Source: Trochalopteron elliotii
Lineage: Eukaryota > Chordata > Aves > Passeriformes > Leiothrichidae
Reading direction: 5' to 3'
NCBI GenBank assembly: GCA_024734555.1
Contig: JANPWX010000359.1
Location: 2,046,129 to 2,110,128, forward strand
Length of the DNA stretch: 64,000 nt
Every line of letters begins with the position of its first letter. Positions within the stretch are counted from its first letter, which is position 1. The translations under genes and the position numbers were made by a program. A model generated the notes under the pieces. It was not told the origin of the DNA, made no database searches, and saw only the letters and a program-made list of their open reading frames with translations. Below are positions 1 to 12,300 of this stretch, piece after piece.

Positions 1-2670
1 AAATCACTCAGGAGCTCGGACCAACACCTTGGTGAATGTATTTCCAGCACCAAATCGGGTGGCATTAGCAGATGTGCAGGATTTCCCTACAGTTTTGCAC
101 ATATTTTAATCAGATAACTCACTGTTTCCTTCTGCCTGAAGAGGTCAATAAAGAAAGAAAGCAACAGAAGAGCCAGACCCAAACGCAACTAATTTCTAGG
201 GAAGTTGCATGTTAAATCTCAATTTTGTGAAGTAATCTCTTGGTCACAGACTGCTTTATGGATGCTAATGGTTTTTCAGGTTGCTGCTGAATCTTGGATA
301 CATTATATACATATATATCTTGGATACATTACAGATTACAGGAACCAATAAATACACATTTGTGCTGATACATCCTGAAATTGCATTTTGTAGCTTAAAG
401 GCAGGGGTAGTTGTACAGGAAAAATTGACGTGTCTTTCATTGCTTCTAAATATTTTCCATGAAGCCACAAGTAAGACTGATCAGCCTGAATCAAATAACT
501 GGAAATGTTCCTTGGGTCCCCCTAAATCTTTCTGCAGTTGTAATATAGGTAATAAAAATGGTATTCTGCAATTTATTGCACATCCATGTTTACTACATTA
601 AAGACTCTTCTGTTACAGGGGTATTTTTAGACTAATATTCTGACCTAGAATCTGGAAACAATTAATGTTGAGCATTGTTCAGCTTTTGATAGACTCCGGC
701 ACTTTGGTGATACACAGTCTGAAGTGAAACTGCATCTTGAGGAGTAAAGGTAAGAAAAAACATGGTGTACAGAAACAAAATATACTGTGGTAGTTTGATA
801 ACCTTGAAGGTGACTTTTTCCAACCCAGTGAATATCAGGTTCATGCCCCGAAATGAAGTTCAGTGAGATTCATTACAGTTCCTTCTGTCACTAGAGTATT
901 AAAAGCCCAAATGCATCATTAACTCACAAGTGGGCTTTTGCCATTTGGCAATAGAGGTTTGACACTACTCCAGTGACAAAACCATCTGCAGGAACAGCAT
1001 GGACTTCTGCTGCATGAAGAAGTAATTGCTTTTGTATTAGAGATAAAAGAACTCATTTTGGTACATTTAGTAGCTGTTGTAGATTTTATAATGAAAAAAG
1101 AGCTTCCTGTATGAAGGACCTTGTCTGGATTTCCTTAGGGAATAGAGGACACACTGTGCTTCTCCTTAGAAGGCCTAAAATACAGGAACACAGAAGTGTA
1201 CCCACTGTTGCTAACAGAAGCGCAGCTACTGAATGTGGAGCATCTCAAAGAGTATAGGTGTTGACCAACATTCACCTTAGCTTTCGGTCATACATCAGGA
1301 AGACGTGAAAACCACAAGTACAATGAGGCAATTATTCTTCCAGGACATCCCTTGGTCATAGTGATCCTCACTGTAAGTTGCCAAACCCACAAAATACTAC
1401 TAGAATAACTTCACATGTCTCCAGGCTATTAATTTTGTGAACAAGGAGCAAAAGGATTTTTGGAAGGTGTGGATAATTGGCGAGTTCTTTCCTTCCCTCC
1501 CACCTAAATCCCCTTTTCCAGCCTCCCCAATTTACCTGACCTCATTATTTGATGACTGACAGAGTGGCTGTTTGAGATTACTTTTGAAATGAACTACAGT
1601 GAGCCACAAGAGACAAAGGCTACTTTGTCTCATCGAGGTATTGTGTTTGTCAGTACAAAGTTACCAGTAAATTTTTGACAGCCTTACAAGAGGGGCTGAG
1701 GACCCACAGGCATTTCAGCTTGAATAATCATTCTACCCACACTTCATTTACCTTAGAAATTGCCTCAGCAGTGAGGAGAGGACAGTGCAGATCCCTTCAG
1801 GACTGTACCAAACACTGAAGGCTCAGGCTGAGATACTGCAGAGGGTGCTGCTCCTCCCTCTTACTTTTTCAGGAAAATCCACTACCTTCTCCACCCACCA
1901 TTAGGGTCCAATTCCTATTAAGAGTCCATAGCTCCTCCCTTCAGAATCTCTTGCTGCTATTTTATTGAAGCAAAGAAAAAAAACATATAGTACCAAGTCA
2001 GTCAGGGAAGCAAAAGGATGGATGGGAAGGATGGGAGCTTGGTCAGAGTTTGGGTCAGAGAGGAAAGCCCAGGTGATATGTGGGGGTTAGTTGATATGTG
2101 GGTATTAGTCATTTGGGTACTGAAAGACCTCAGGAAGTTTTCTAAAGATCTTGTTACAGAATGTGTACATGGATGTGCGTGTAATGGTGTGTACCATTGT
2201 TTCATTAATCAATGTGATAAAATTTTCATTTGAACAATATGTAATTTTGGTTAAAATAATATGTAGGCAAATATACTCAAATGCCTCCCACTAGAATGAA
2301 TCAGGAAAAAAAATGCACTTCACTAGATTTCATAGAGTTTAGTGATTACTTGTATAAATAGTAGTGATTACTTGCATAAATAGAGGGATTTGGGTGAAAT
2401 CTTCTTTGGTGGAAGCAAAAGGGCTGGTGGCACAGAGCTTGGTTTTTCACTGCCCTTTTACCCTTCCTGGGCTGTATTCTCCTTGCTTTAGGATGGTGCA
2501 AAATTGCAATGAGTGAAGAGTGACGAATTTGGTGATATACCTTTACTGAAAATTCAAGTTAATCAGGGAGTTCCTTTATCACCATCCAATTTCCAGAAAG
2601 CTTCCTGACAGCCTCAGTAGGAATTCCACAGGCTCAGTTAAACTTGGGCTGCCCTTCTGCTCAGGGCCAG
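1..2670. other. Non-coding AT-rich DNA, no gene seen
   Basis: No open frame here has recognisable protein similarity, paired splice sites or a domain motif. The stretch is ordinary unique-looking vertebrate DNA with low CpG. Only a short tandem repeat at 2340-2383 stands out. It is either intergenic or intronic. Confidence 0.6.
2340..2383. repeat. 22-bp tandem duplication (two copies)
   Basis: TAGTGATTACTTGTATAAAT-AG at 2340-2361 is followed directly by a copy at 2362-2383 that differs by one base (T to C). This is a small local duplication, probably slippage, with no sign of function. Confidence 0.85.
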
Positions 2671-2676
2671 GATCTC
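2671..2676. repeat. Target-site duplication, left copy (GATCTC)
   Basis: This is the left half of the 6-bp duplication flanking the solo LTR. It is identical to 2948-2953 and abuts the TG/CA terminus exactly. Confidence 0.85.
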
Positions 2677-2741
2677 TGTTGCTAGACAGACACAAAACGA
2701 AGGACACACACGCAGTCAGTTGTCAGGGCAAAAAGAGAGAG

Positions 2742-2747
2742 TTTATT
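2742..2747 (-). terminator. LTR polyadenylation signal AATAAA
   Basis: The minus strand reads AATAAA only about 20 bp past the TATA box, so it probably lies at the end of U3 just before a very short R, as in betaretrovirus-type LTRs. A CA dinucleotide suitable for cleavage follows about 20 bp downstream (TGCCCTGACA). Confidence 0.65.
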
Positions 2748-2760
2748 TTTTTGACCTCGA

Positions 2761-2768
2761 TTTATATA
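2761..2768 (-). promoter_or_regulatory. LTR TATA box
   Basis: The minus strand reads TATATAAA about 90 bp before the LTR 3' end, the usual position of the U3 core promoter. Activity today is unknown. Confidence 0.65.
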
Positions 2769-2947
2769 GATTCTGGACAATGACCAGGGATTGGAGGATG
2801 AGGTTGTCACCTCTCTGACCCCACTGGTCAAACTAGAAGTCCATCAAGAGAGGAATGATAAACAATCACTTTGTTTACTTAAAAATCCGTGAGAAACTCC
2901 ACTACAAAAATGGAAATATCAGAAGGCTGAAAAAGATCAGGGTGACA

Positions 2948-2953
2948 GATCTC
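2948..2953. repeat. Target-site duplication, right copy (GATCTC)
   Basis: This is the right half of the 6-bp duplication flanking the solo LTR and matches 2671-2676 at all six bases. Confidence 0.85.
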
Positions 2954-3773
2954 TCCAGCAGTTATGGCTGTGGCAGCAAGAACACCTTCTGCAGATGTCT
3001 GGGATGCATTGTGTGATAAAAAGGAAAACTTACAACTTTACTGCCATTCATTTATCACCTGTATGGTCACGAATACAATAACAACTGCAGCATCAGTAAT
3101 AATTGAGACACATTTATTGCCCTATTTGGGCACACTAGTTAGAGACCAGGACTGAATTGCTCTAGGCACTTTACAAAGAACAAAGCAATGATGTGATTCA
3201 AGGACTTTACAATCCAAGTGGAAAACTAAGAGCAAAAGATGAAAATAGAAGATGGGAGTAAAAGAAGTGAGCAGCGAGACAGTATTGATCAGAGCACTCA
3301 ATACAGCAGCAGTCTAAATTGTTGTCAAACTGAATAATTTAAATCAGAATACTGATATGGAGGAACTGATTCTCTTGTTCACTGTTCAGCAGTGTCTTTG
3401 AGCTGTAAGCCTACCAAATTTAATAGCATTCTTCTTAAAAGACACCAATACAACAATACAATCAATTCTGCTTTGTAACAGGATGTGAACTTGAACATTG
3501 TGAATGACAGCAGGACTTAATAAACTAGACTAGGTTATTCTGTACCATAGAAATGACCATCCAGCAAACAGAGAACTGAAATTAGCAGAGATATTGAAGG
3601 TCACCTACTCCTCTTCTTTTTAGGAAGTCATTCCCCCTGTAAATCGGGAGAATGTGGTCTGCCTGTGAACCTTCTGTTGTTTTACACAGAAATTTGCACC
3701 ACATCCATTGGAACCAGCTGATTAATGTAGTTTCTCTACAGCCCTGCATGCTCAAGCCTGGGCGGAAGGTATT
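2954..3773. other. Non-coding, no feature seen
   Basis: Unique-looking AT-rich sequence. The short open frame near 2964 has no supporting signal and overlaps the LTR's target site region, so it is taken as chance. Confidence 0.55.
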
Positions 3774-3937
3774 AAAACAAACAAAAACAAACAAAAAAGC
3801 CAAAAAAACCATCAAAACAACAACAACAACAAAAACCAACCAAACAAACAAAAAAAACCCGAAAAACAAACCAACCAAACAAAAAACCCAACCAAAAAAA
3901 AAAAAAAAACCCAAAAAAAACCAACAGAGAAAAAATT
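3774..3937 (+). repeat. A-rich low-complexity tract (CAAA/CCAA-type)
   Basis: About 160 bp made almost only of A and C on the plus strand: runs of AAACAAAC, AACAACAAC, CCAACCAAAC and a block of 16 A's. It produces lysine/asparagine/threonine-rich frames on plus and phenylalanine-rich frames on minus, none of which is a gene. It may be a degenerated poly-A tail expanded by slippage, but no retroposed body was recognised upstream. Confidence 0.85.
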
Positions 3938-4672
3938 ATACTGTAAACCTGGGGAATTATTACCTTGCTCAAACCTGCAACACTGGGGATGGCCACAATA
4001 CTTGGGTCTCCTGAACCTTCCCAAGGCTCTTGCTGGTATCTTCTGGTTCCCTGCTTCTTCATTTGCACAGAGAGCATTTCCCAAGGGTGACTAGGCAGCT
4101 TTTATATCGAGGGCACTCTGGTATCATTCTTTAGAGAGCTGAAAAGTCCAGCATGTCCAGGATGTGGATGCATTGCTTGAGCTGTAAATTCAGAGACATG
4201 CATCTGGAACACAATGTTGCATTTATTTTGACAGCTTTGCTTTCATACTTGGCTTGCAGAAATGTTCTGCTGTATCAGAGGGCACAAGGAACATATTTTC
4301 CTTTTGCAAAAACAATACATATTTGGTGATAAGTACCTTAATCATCAGCTATTACATTGTCCCTATGGAATGCTACTCTAATCTAGCCATGCATTTTTGA
4401 AAAGCCACTGATGATTTCTTTTAAAGTCCTCTCAAAGACAATGTTTTTATTGTTGTGGTTTTCAAAAACATTTTTAGCTTACAGGAAGATAATTAGTTCC
4501 TACCTTCATATATTCAGCTTTTTTTTTTTCTTAAACAGAGAATATTTTTAAGAAAATAAAAAAGAACTAATAAGTTTATTGAGTCAAAGACAGGATGCAA
4601 TAGAGAGCTTCGGGAGGAAAGCAGCCTGCATTTTATTATCAATTATTTATCCATTTTGCTGCTTGCTCACAG

Positions 4673-4674
<2 letters not shown>
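3938..4674. other. Non-coding, no feature seen
   Basis: Ordinary AT-rich sequence between two low-complexity tracts, with no repeat family or exon recognised. Confidence 0.5.

Positions 4675-4719
<45 letters not shown>
4675..4719. repeat. Poly-T homopolymer, 45 nt
   Basis: An uninterrupted run of 45 T's, by far the longest homopolymer in the window. On the minus strand it would be a long poly-A, as left by retroposition, but no processed gene copy was recognised to its right. Homopolymers of this length are prone to sequencing error, so the exact length is uncertain. Confidence 0.9.
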
Positions 4720-7700
4720 CCTAGTTTTTCTCAGTCTTGTCATCCTATAATAAGGTCTTTTAATTTTTTTTTAATATAAGAAATAGAAGTAAAAGACCCT
4801 GGTTATTGTATACTTGACCGAAACTGTTTTGTCCTTTTTTATCACCAGCCCTTTTCCCTTTCTTAATTCGGAAAAAAAACCCAAAAAATCTGTAGCACCC
4901 TGCCACCCACTGACTTCAGGGTGCTTGCATAAAGTCTTTGTAAAGTCAGAGGAGGTGATAACTTGAGTCAGAAAGGCAGAAATCACCAGGAACTTGTGTT
5001 GGGTCTTTTAGTCTTTGACACACATCTAAGCAATCTAAATTGAGATGACTATTGATATTTCCATTTCCTACATATCATCAAAATAATGTTCATGATGAAG
5101 AGAGCCTTAAACCAATATTTTTAAGATTGGAACCTTCCTCACTATCTGTTTTATCTGTGTTTAACTATCTGGTCAGATTCATTGAACACTGAGCAATTTG
5201 TAACAAAATGGATATAAGTATGTTGAAAAAAACCCACACTGTTACAGTGCGCTCAAAACTATAATTTAAATAGACACCAAGGTATGAATTTAGACCAAGA
5301 AGCAGTGGTTTTATAAAAGGCAATAAGAACAAATCTTGGCTTAATTTTTTTCTGCTATTCTGGGAAGCATAAACAGAAGCAGACCCTTCAGTGTGCAAAA
5401 ATATGCTGGAAATATTTACTCAGAACTAATAGGACATTTAAAATAGTTTTTTCTATTTATAAAATAGACTTGCAGTCAGTCTGTATAAGACTGCCTTAGG
5501 TATACTCAGGTGCAGCTCAAGGACACATCCTCAGACTCCATCCTCATTTGCACCCTGCTACATTTGAAGAAATGGAAATTACTGGATATGTTGCTGTTAG
5601 TGATCGCAAATATTTGAGTAGTAAATAATACTAAAATAATGCCTTATTTTACTGCTTAAAACCCTTTAAATGTGGAACATCCACTTGATAGATAAATAAG
5701 AAAGATTTTATTTTTTAACCGAATGTCTGAGCAATAAACACTGTGACAACGCTTAATAATGACCACACATTCAGGTGGATGTCAAGCTTTCCCAAGGGAA
5801 GGGTATCCAAGAACACAATGCAGCCACAACTTGGAAACAGACATTGCAACAAGTATAGTTTAGGGAAGAAAAAGGTATTAAAAAAAATAAAAAATTATTT
5901 AATTTCTCCTCACAAGAATGGGAACTGTCTGCAGCAAGCCACATGCTTGCAAGAGTATGCACGGTGTGGATCTGGGCACAGGCACACTCTGTATCACCAA
6001 ATCTGACACAAAAATCTTCACCTCCTTCTCCCAGCTTAGTCTGGGTCTCAGGAGACAGAGCTGCCTCACAAAGGACACTGCCTAACTCCAAGTGCAGAGA
6101 TTTTGTGTACACAATCTGTGATTGTTAATATAAATCGAGTTGATTCAAAGTCCTTCGTAAGAGAGCATGTGTGCCATTTTCCAGCACACACTGGTAAGGA
6201 CAGAAGTCTGTGGGGAGACACTGGAAAATAGCAGCAACAGAATTTTAATGAAGCAGGGTTGTATTTATGTTATCAAGAGGAGCTCCCTTTTTCAAAACCA
6301 GCAGTGCACACAATTAAGGGATTTTCTTAGTATGGATTTTATAGGATTAGAATCTGAGCACTACTTCTAATTCCCGAATTAACCTTGCTATGAAGAAGGA
6401 GGAGCTTGCAAGAGATGACCTGTAGTTTTATATGAACTGTCTTTAGCTATTTTTTAACTCAAAGATCTTGAATCTACCTTATGAAGCAAGATAGAATTGG
6501 GAGAAATATTCCAATTTTCATCCTTGAAAATGTTTCCATATCTTTAGCCACAGATTTTTAATTGAATTAGAGCCTGCAGATACTATTGTGATCCTCTGCC
6601 TGAGTGGTATTTGTGTAATGAGCAAGGACATTTCACTTTCTTGCATCTTATTAAAAACAGAGTCTAGCAAAGACAACACCCATTCTTTACTCAATGAAAA
6701 CAAATGCAATAAACAGTATTCAAAGTAGTAATAGTTTGGGGTTTGTGGTGTTTGCGTTTTGGAAGTAGATTGCCAAGCTCAGGATGCCATTTCCATCACA
6801 AAACACCTCACAAACTGCACCAATGGAAAACCTGATGTGCCTCACAATAAGAAGTACTTTAAAAGGTATAGGAAACCTTTGTTTTTTTTCTGTGAATATC
6901 TTCCCCCTCATTCTGTATCCTTGACACATGTAGGCCTGTGCTGTAATTGGGGCAATACTCAAGAGCAAATTCCATAGGCTCAAATTCTTGTCTGAACATG
7001 AAAAATGACAGAGTAATTAAAAAATCATTTAAGTGAAGATGCTGCAGAGGTAGATGTCTGGAATTATTGCAGAATTTGACCACAACTGGTCATGCTGTGA
7101 CCATTTTCTGGGCATATGAATGACTCAAAGGGATCTGATCCTCCCTCACTTACAAGGAGCAGACAAAATATAGACACCCTGGTGTTACTGTTGTCCATGA
7201 CAATGAATTATCAACTTTTGATAAACCTTAAATTTCAAAAAACTGTTTTTAGATGTAGAGGTGAACATAACTTCACTCTAGATTTTAACATAAAGCTGTG
7301 TGTGCAGACTTCATTCTTTACATCAGGATAAATTTTGCCTTCAGGTATGGATTTGCCAAGATGTGCTGATGTGATGGGAATAACCTGTCTTGTACCATTG
7401 ACTACAAAGGTTTCAAGCAAGTTGTGACTGTTTTCTGCAATGGTTTCAAGCAAGCTGAGATGAAACAAGAAAGAATGGTACCATGCAGATCCTACTTCAG
7501 CTATGCCATGTGGGATCATCATACCATACACATCTGAGCATATGGAGTACGGTAGTCAATTCCATGGGCTATTAAAAAAGATGGGGGAAAATCATAGTAA
7601 TTTTCATAAGTTTTATATAAACATAAGACAGACTGAAAGATTCTGCTCTGCACTTAGAAAGATAATGCGACATGGTACTGTGCATGTTCTTTATATTGTG

Positions 7701-9057
7701 CATTTTCCTACATTAAAAAAAAATGTAGAGCATATCTTTGAGATGGGACAATAGTTGTAAAACATGAGAATAGGAAGGTATTCTTGGAAAAAGGATGGAA
7801 GGAAAGAAAAAAAGAATTTTCTACACTGATTCTTGCTATTGTGAGTGCCTGTTTTAGCTGCAGATATTAGCTATTTGCAAGATGGACTAAACCAGGAGCT
7901 GCCTTTATGCTGCAAGATCTAATCGTTGCTTTTTGTTTGAAGGTCTATGAGCATAAATCATGGTAACAGCAAAATCTGAAGAGTACTCAACTCAGCAGTG
8001 AAAAACACAGCTCAGGAAACTCAGCCAAATAAAATAGATGGTGGTTTAGGTGTTTAATGTATGTGAGGATAAATTTACTTTTCTGAGTGTTGCCTTATTT
8101 GTTCTTTTCTTTACTTGGAGAAGCTATTTTTCATCGCTTTTTCATTTTTTAATGTAAAAACTATTTTTGTTGCTAGAAAATTATACAGAAAGACATGGCA
8201 AACTGCCTTGAAATCATCATACCCACACGGAACTGGCAAAGGCCCAAATCCTCCACTTCACTTTGCAAGTGAAAATTTTCTCACAGCTCCCATTCCAGCT
8301 TTCTTCTAAGACAAGGCCTTGACACCCCTTAGGCCTCTGAGACTGCTCAATGAAAAATAAAACAATAGGAAAACAGGATATCTTACAGAACCACATTTTT
8401 GAAAGGAAGAAAAAATATTTGTGAGGATTCTCTCTCTTTTTGCCTTTGCTTTGTTTGCTTTATAATTGCAGTAAAATAGGTAAGACAATGCTCAGCATCT
8501 AGGCACACTAATCCAAGGACAGCACTGCTGCTGGTTCGCAGACAAGACAGCCTCAGTATGGGTAAGAGATTGTCTGGCTCCTCTCAAACAGGGAGGCGAC
8601 ACTAACAGCCTTGACATAACCTTTATTTTTAGCAAGGTATTTAATGTGTTCTCCCACAATATCCTTTTTGACAAGATGGTAAGATATGAGCTGGAGAGAT
8701 GGACCTGTCCAGTGAGTGGAATGCTGCTAAATTTCAAAACTTTAATGGTGTAATTAACATGCCAAAGGTGAATTGACACCTGGATACAAGCAGAGTTCTT
8801 TGGAGGATGATGTTTTTTCCAGGGCTATATAGCATCTTTCATAAAAGAAATGATGGGATGATGGGATGTAACGTACCCTCTCCAAGCTGGTAGATGAAAA
8901 CTGAACCAAAAGGCAGATACTTTTGAAGGAGCAAACATTACTCAAACAAAAATCAGTAGCTGGAATATTGAGTCAAAAAGAACTGCATTGTGTATAGCAA
9001 AGATAAATATGGTACAGATTCATTCCAAGCAGATGAACAGACTGGGTGTGTGCATGC
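4720..9057. other. Non-coding AT-rich DNA, no gene seen
   Basis: More than 4 kb without a supportable exon. The open frames on both strands are short, overlap each other and lack splice or domain signals. A short imperfect repeat (GGTTTCAAGCAAG twice, about 7410-7455) is the only local structure noted. Confidence 0.5.
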
Positions 9058-9356
9058 TTGGGACAGCTCTGCTGGAAGGGCCCTGGGGGTCGTGGAGGGC
9101 ATCAGTCTGAGCAAAACGTGTTCTGGACTGCATTAGTAAGAGAATAGACAGTGGATCAAAGGATGTGTTTAATTCAACCTCCTCAACACTTGTTAGGCTA
9201 CATCAGGGCTGTGGTTTCCTGTTCTGCTCCCTCCAGTTCAGGAAGGATGTTGAAAATACACGTGGGTCCAATGGAAAGCTGCTGAGATAATTAGAGGATT
9301 GTTGAACTTGACATATGAAGAAAACTTAAAGGAACTTTAATTATTCTTGGAGTCTA
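9058..9356 (+). mobile_element. CR1 LINE fragment (3' part of ORF2)
   Basis: The stretch follows the familiar avian CR1 sequence: GGGACAGCTCTGCTGGAAGG, then CCCTGGGGGTCGTGGAGG, a TGCATTAGTAAGAG segment, 'cctccagttcaggaagga', and 'gaggattgttgaacttgacatatgaagaaaac'. These correspond to the C-terminal coding part of the CR1 reverse-transcriptase ORF. It is internally deleted, full of stops and diverged, so it is an old dead copy. The 3' untranslated tail with its octamer repeats is missing. Sense orientation is plus. Confidence 0.8.
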
Positions 9357-12300
9357 TGATTAAAATATTCTACTTGCTTTCTTCTGACTTGGAAGACAGA
9401 TTATTTAAAAGAAAGGTGTATGAATCAGTGACACATTGCCATCCCACAAATATTGACTTTAAATGGCAAGCTTACATTTCCCCACTGATTTCAACATTTC
9501 CTCTTGTAGACTTTTCTGTCTCTTCTGTATCATCTCATCCTTCTGAAGAAAAAACCCCACTGTTCTGTTAGACACTAGAAATTCTTGCTATAAAAATGAT
9601 TTTGATACAACAGTCGTACCAGTCCCCAGACTTCACACTGGGATTAAGAAAACAAGTGCAGATTCCAAAGGAAGAGACACTTTTTTGATTAATCAAGATG
9701 ATATGAAACCTCATTAAACACATAATTATTCTCTACGTAAAGATGCACTGAAAAATAAAAAGATGGAGGTAAACTAAATACAGCTCTTAATATGTGCGCA
9801 GCTGCACTGTTTCCAGATTTAATTTAAAAGAAATTATTTGAGGCACACAAACTTCTAGTGAGCAAGAAAGAGTCAGATTCCTTTCAGAGAACTTCCAAAA
9901 TACAGTCAAAAGAAGTTTGAAGGGCGAATTAAAATACAAGGGAGAAAAAAGTAGTGTGTCTTATTTTAAAGTTGAATTAAAGGACCTTGTGGTATTGACT
10001 GTCAAACAACCTGCTGTGTCCCATTCTTGCAAGGACTTCTGCTGGCAGTGGGATTACTCACATTCACAAAAAGCAAGTAGTATATAAAACATGCAAAGTC
10101 ACTAACCATTAGTTTCATTTGCTCTTCTTTTTTATTTTAAGACCCTGTGTCTGGGATGTTGTTGACCATGGCACCTTAGTCTAGCAGAAGAGAAAAAGCT
10201 TTCCCTGCTTCCTAAAATGTGACAGATAATCTCATTACATTTTCTCAGTGTTCTCTTTCAAACATCACTTTGACACAGGCATAGAAATTCCTGCATTTAT
10301 GAAATTCAGCAAGTCCTTCTTAATTTAGCAATTTAAATTTCTATTCTTGCAATGTAAGGTCTGCAGTACTCAATATTTTTCAGCTATTTCAATAATGCTA
10401 TGCAAAAGAGTATTAGTTAGAAAAGGCACTGTTTCTATTCACTTAATGCTCCAGGCTTCATCACTTCTTCAGACCTGTCTACTGTGCAGGAGGGATAGAG
10501 GTTTCTGTCTCATATTGGCATTTGACTTTCAGAGGTGTCAAGTAAAATGCCCAAGAGGACATGTGTTTGACACTGTCAGTAATAGTGTCCTGTAGATAAT
10601 TCCTTCTTTTAAGTCTCCAAGTTTCCTTCGGGAAAAAAAAAAAGGAAACAATTTATGCATTTGTGATGAATAGTTTTTTTATGTATGTCTCTATAATTTC
10701 AAACCTTCATACTCTTCTTTAGGCAGATGTTTCCAAAAGTGTCACACTCTATGACTTTCGATGAATAGATGTAAAACCATATATTATTTATTTGTTACCT
10801 TTTTTCTTTCTTTTTCCTTTCTGAAATTCCATTGCTGCTATAAAGCAGTAAAAAATGTGTGTAAATTCACAACCAAATTGCCTTTTTATATCTTGCCTTT
10901 GGCAGAGCTGAGTGCAACAAAAATCTTAGTGACACGTATAATTTGTTTGTCTGATGCTCTGTCACATTAAGAAACTTTCAGAACCAGCTCACCTAGAGAT
11001 TGGATGAGTAGAATTTTTTGTCATGACCCTTGGGCATGATTTGTCTGGGTGCACTTGGATGAATTCACATTATACATGCCAAATAGTGAGTCAAATAATT
11101 AGCTCCTCTCCTTTACCATACCAAAGTTGAGAGTAGGGTTAACTGATGAGCATTATGCCATTTTTGCATTGGATATGGTACAGTTTTAATTTCTTTAAGT
11201 AGCTTTGTGGTGTGAGTAGGGTGAACATATGCAGCCAAATGCAGTTAGCAACAAAATGATTTTTGTCTGACCACAAAGGGCTTCACCTGAACATACCCAT
11301 CACTCTCTGGTGGTGGTGAATCATTCGTCAATTCTGATCAAATAGCTTGAGAAAAGCCTACAACTGAGGTGTTTCTGCTGAATATCTAATTATTATGAGA
11401 AAATAATAAGTTCTCACGATTTTCTCCCCTTCGCTTCAAGCGTCAGAAAAGCACTGAGTCACCACTTGACCAAGTTATTTGTTAATTTTTTTCCAAGCAG
11501 TCGCCTACCCTACACTCATAAATTAAGCAGTAATAAAAATGGTCTCCAGGCTGATTAATTTACCAGTGTGGCTGTCTAAGCAGACTGTTAACAGACAGTC
11601 CTACAGGGTACATGATTCATAACCAGTTAAGAATAATATTTGCTTTTTATATATTTTCTTTGACATAGTGAAATTTAAAGAAGTTCAACAATCTATCTGG
11701 TTTGACTCATCACTAAGTTTCATTCCCCTCCTCATATAGACCCTGGTTATCACTAAGGAAATGACTTAGCTACAAAATGGTAATATCACTTAGTTACAAA
11801 ATGGTAATATGATTTGGCCCAAAAAACTGGAGGCAGAATGCAGAGCTGTGGGAGCAATTTGGGAAGGTTGAATCAGGCCCATGCTCAGTCCACAAAAGTG
11901 ATCTATTGCTCTGCGACTATTTTCCTTCCAGCTGTAGCCAGCAAACTCTGCTACACTGAGGTATGTTCCTAAATTGTGGCTGTATTATGCCTTGGATAGA
12001 AGTCAGACACTTTTCTGAAGGGGTTCCAGTGAGGCCTTAGATGCTGATCATGCCAGGAAACATTGTCTAAGAAAAGCTAAATTTAAATCCCATCACTTAA
12101 AATCAGCTTTGCAGCAAGGAGACTGAAGAGAAGACCTCAGAGACACTCTTCAGAGGCTTTCTGGAATTTTAATCCCCTTGGTAATCAGTCCTGCTCCACA
12201 ACAGTGGTGGGGAACAATTATCAATCACATGCTGAGGAAGTTTTACTGATGCAGGAGTTTAAATAAAGCAAGCTGTTGAAGTCTTTTCTCACTGTTACCA

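Larger units (their letters stand above)
2677..2947 (-). mobile_element. Solo LTR of an endogenous retrovirus (class II/ERVK-like), 271 bp
   Basis: Read on the minus strand, the element starts TGTCACCC and ends TCTAGCAACA, so it has the canonical TG...CA ends. It is bounded by an exact 6-bp direct repeat GATCTC (2671-2676 and 2948-2953), the expected integrase target-site duplication. A TATA box (TATATAAA, plus positions 2761-2768) is followed about 20 bp later by AATAAA (2742-2747), then a pyrimidine-rich stretch and a U5-like end. A 6-bp duplication is typical of class II (alpha/beta-retrovirus-related) elements. A polyadenylation signal placed just after the TATA box fits a betaretrovirus-like short R region. 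No gag, pol or env sequence flanks it, so it is a solo LTR left by recombination between two LTRs. The exact family is not assigned. Confidence 0.85.

Noticed and set aside
3582..4084. Overlapping Phe/Gly- and Lys/Thr-rich open frames
   Set aside because: All derive from the A/C low-complexity tract at 3774-3937.
4579..4779. Open frame with a poly-phenylalanine run
   Set aside because: It is a translation of the 45-nt poly-T.
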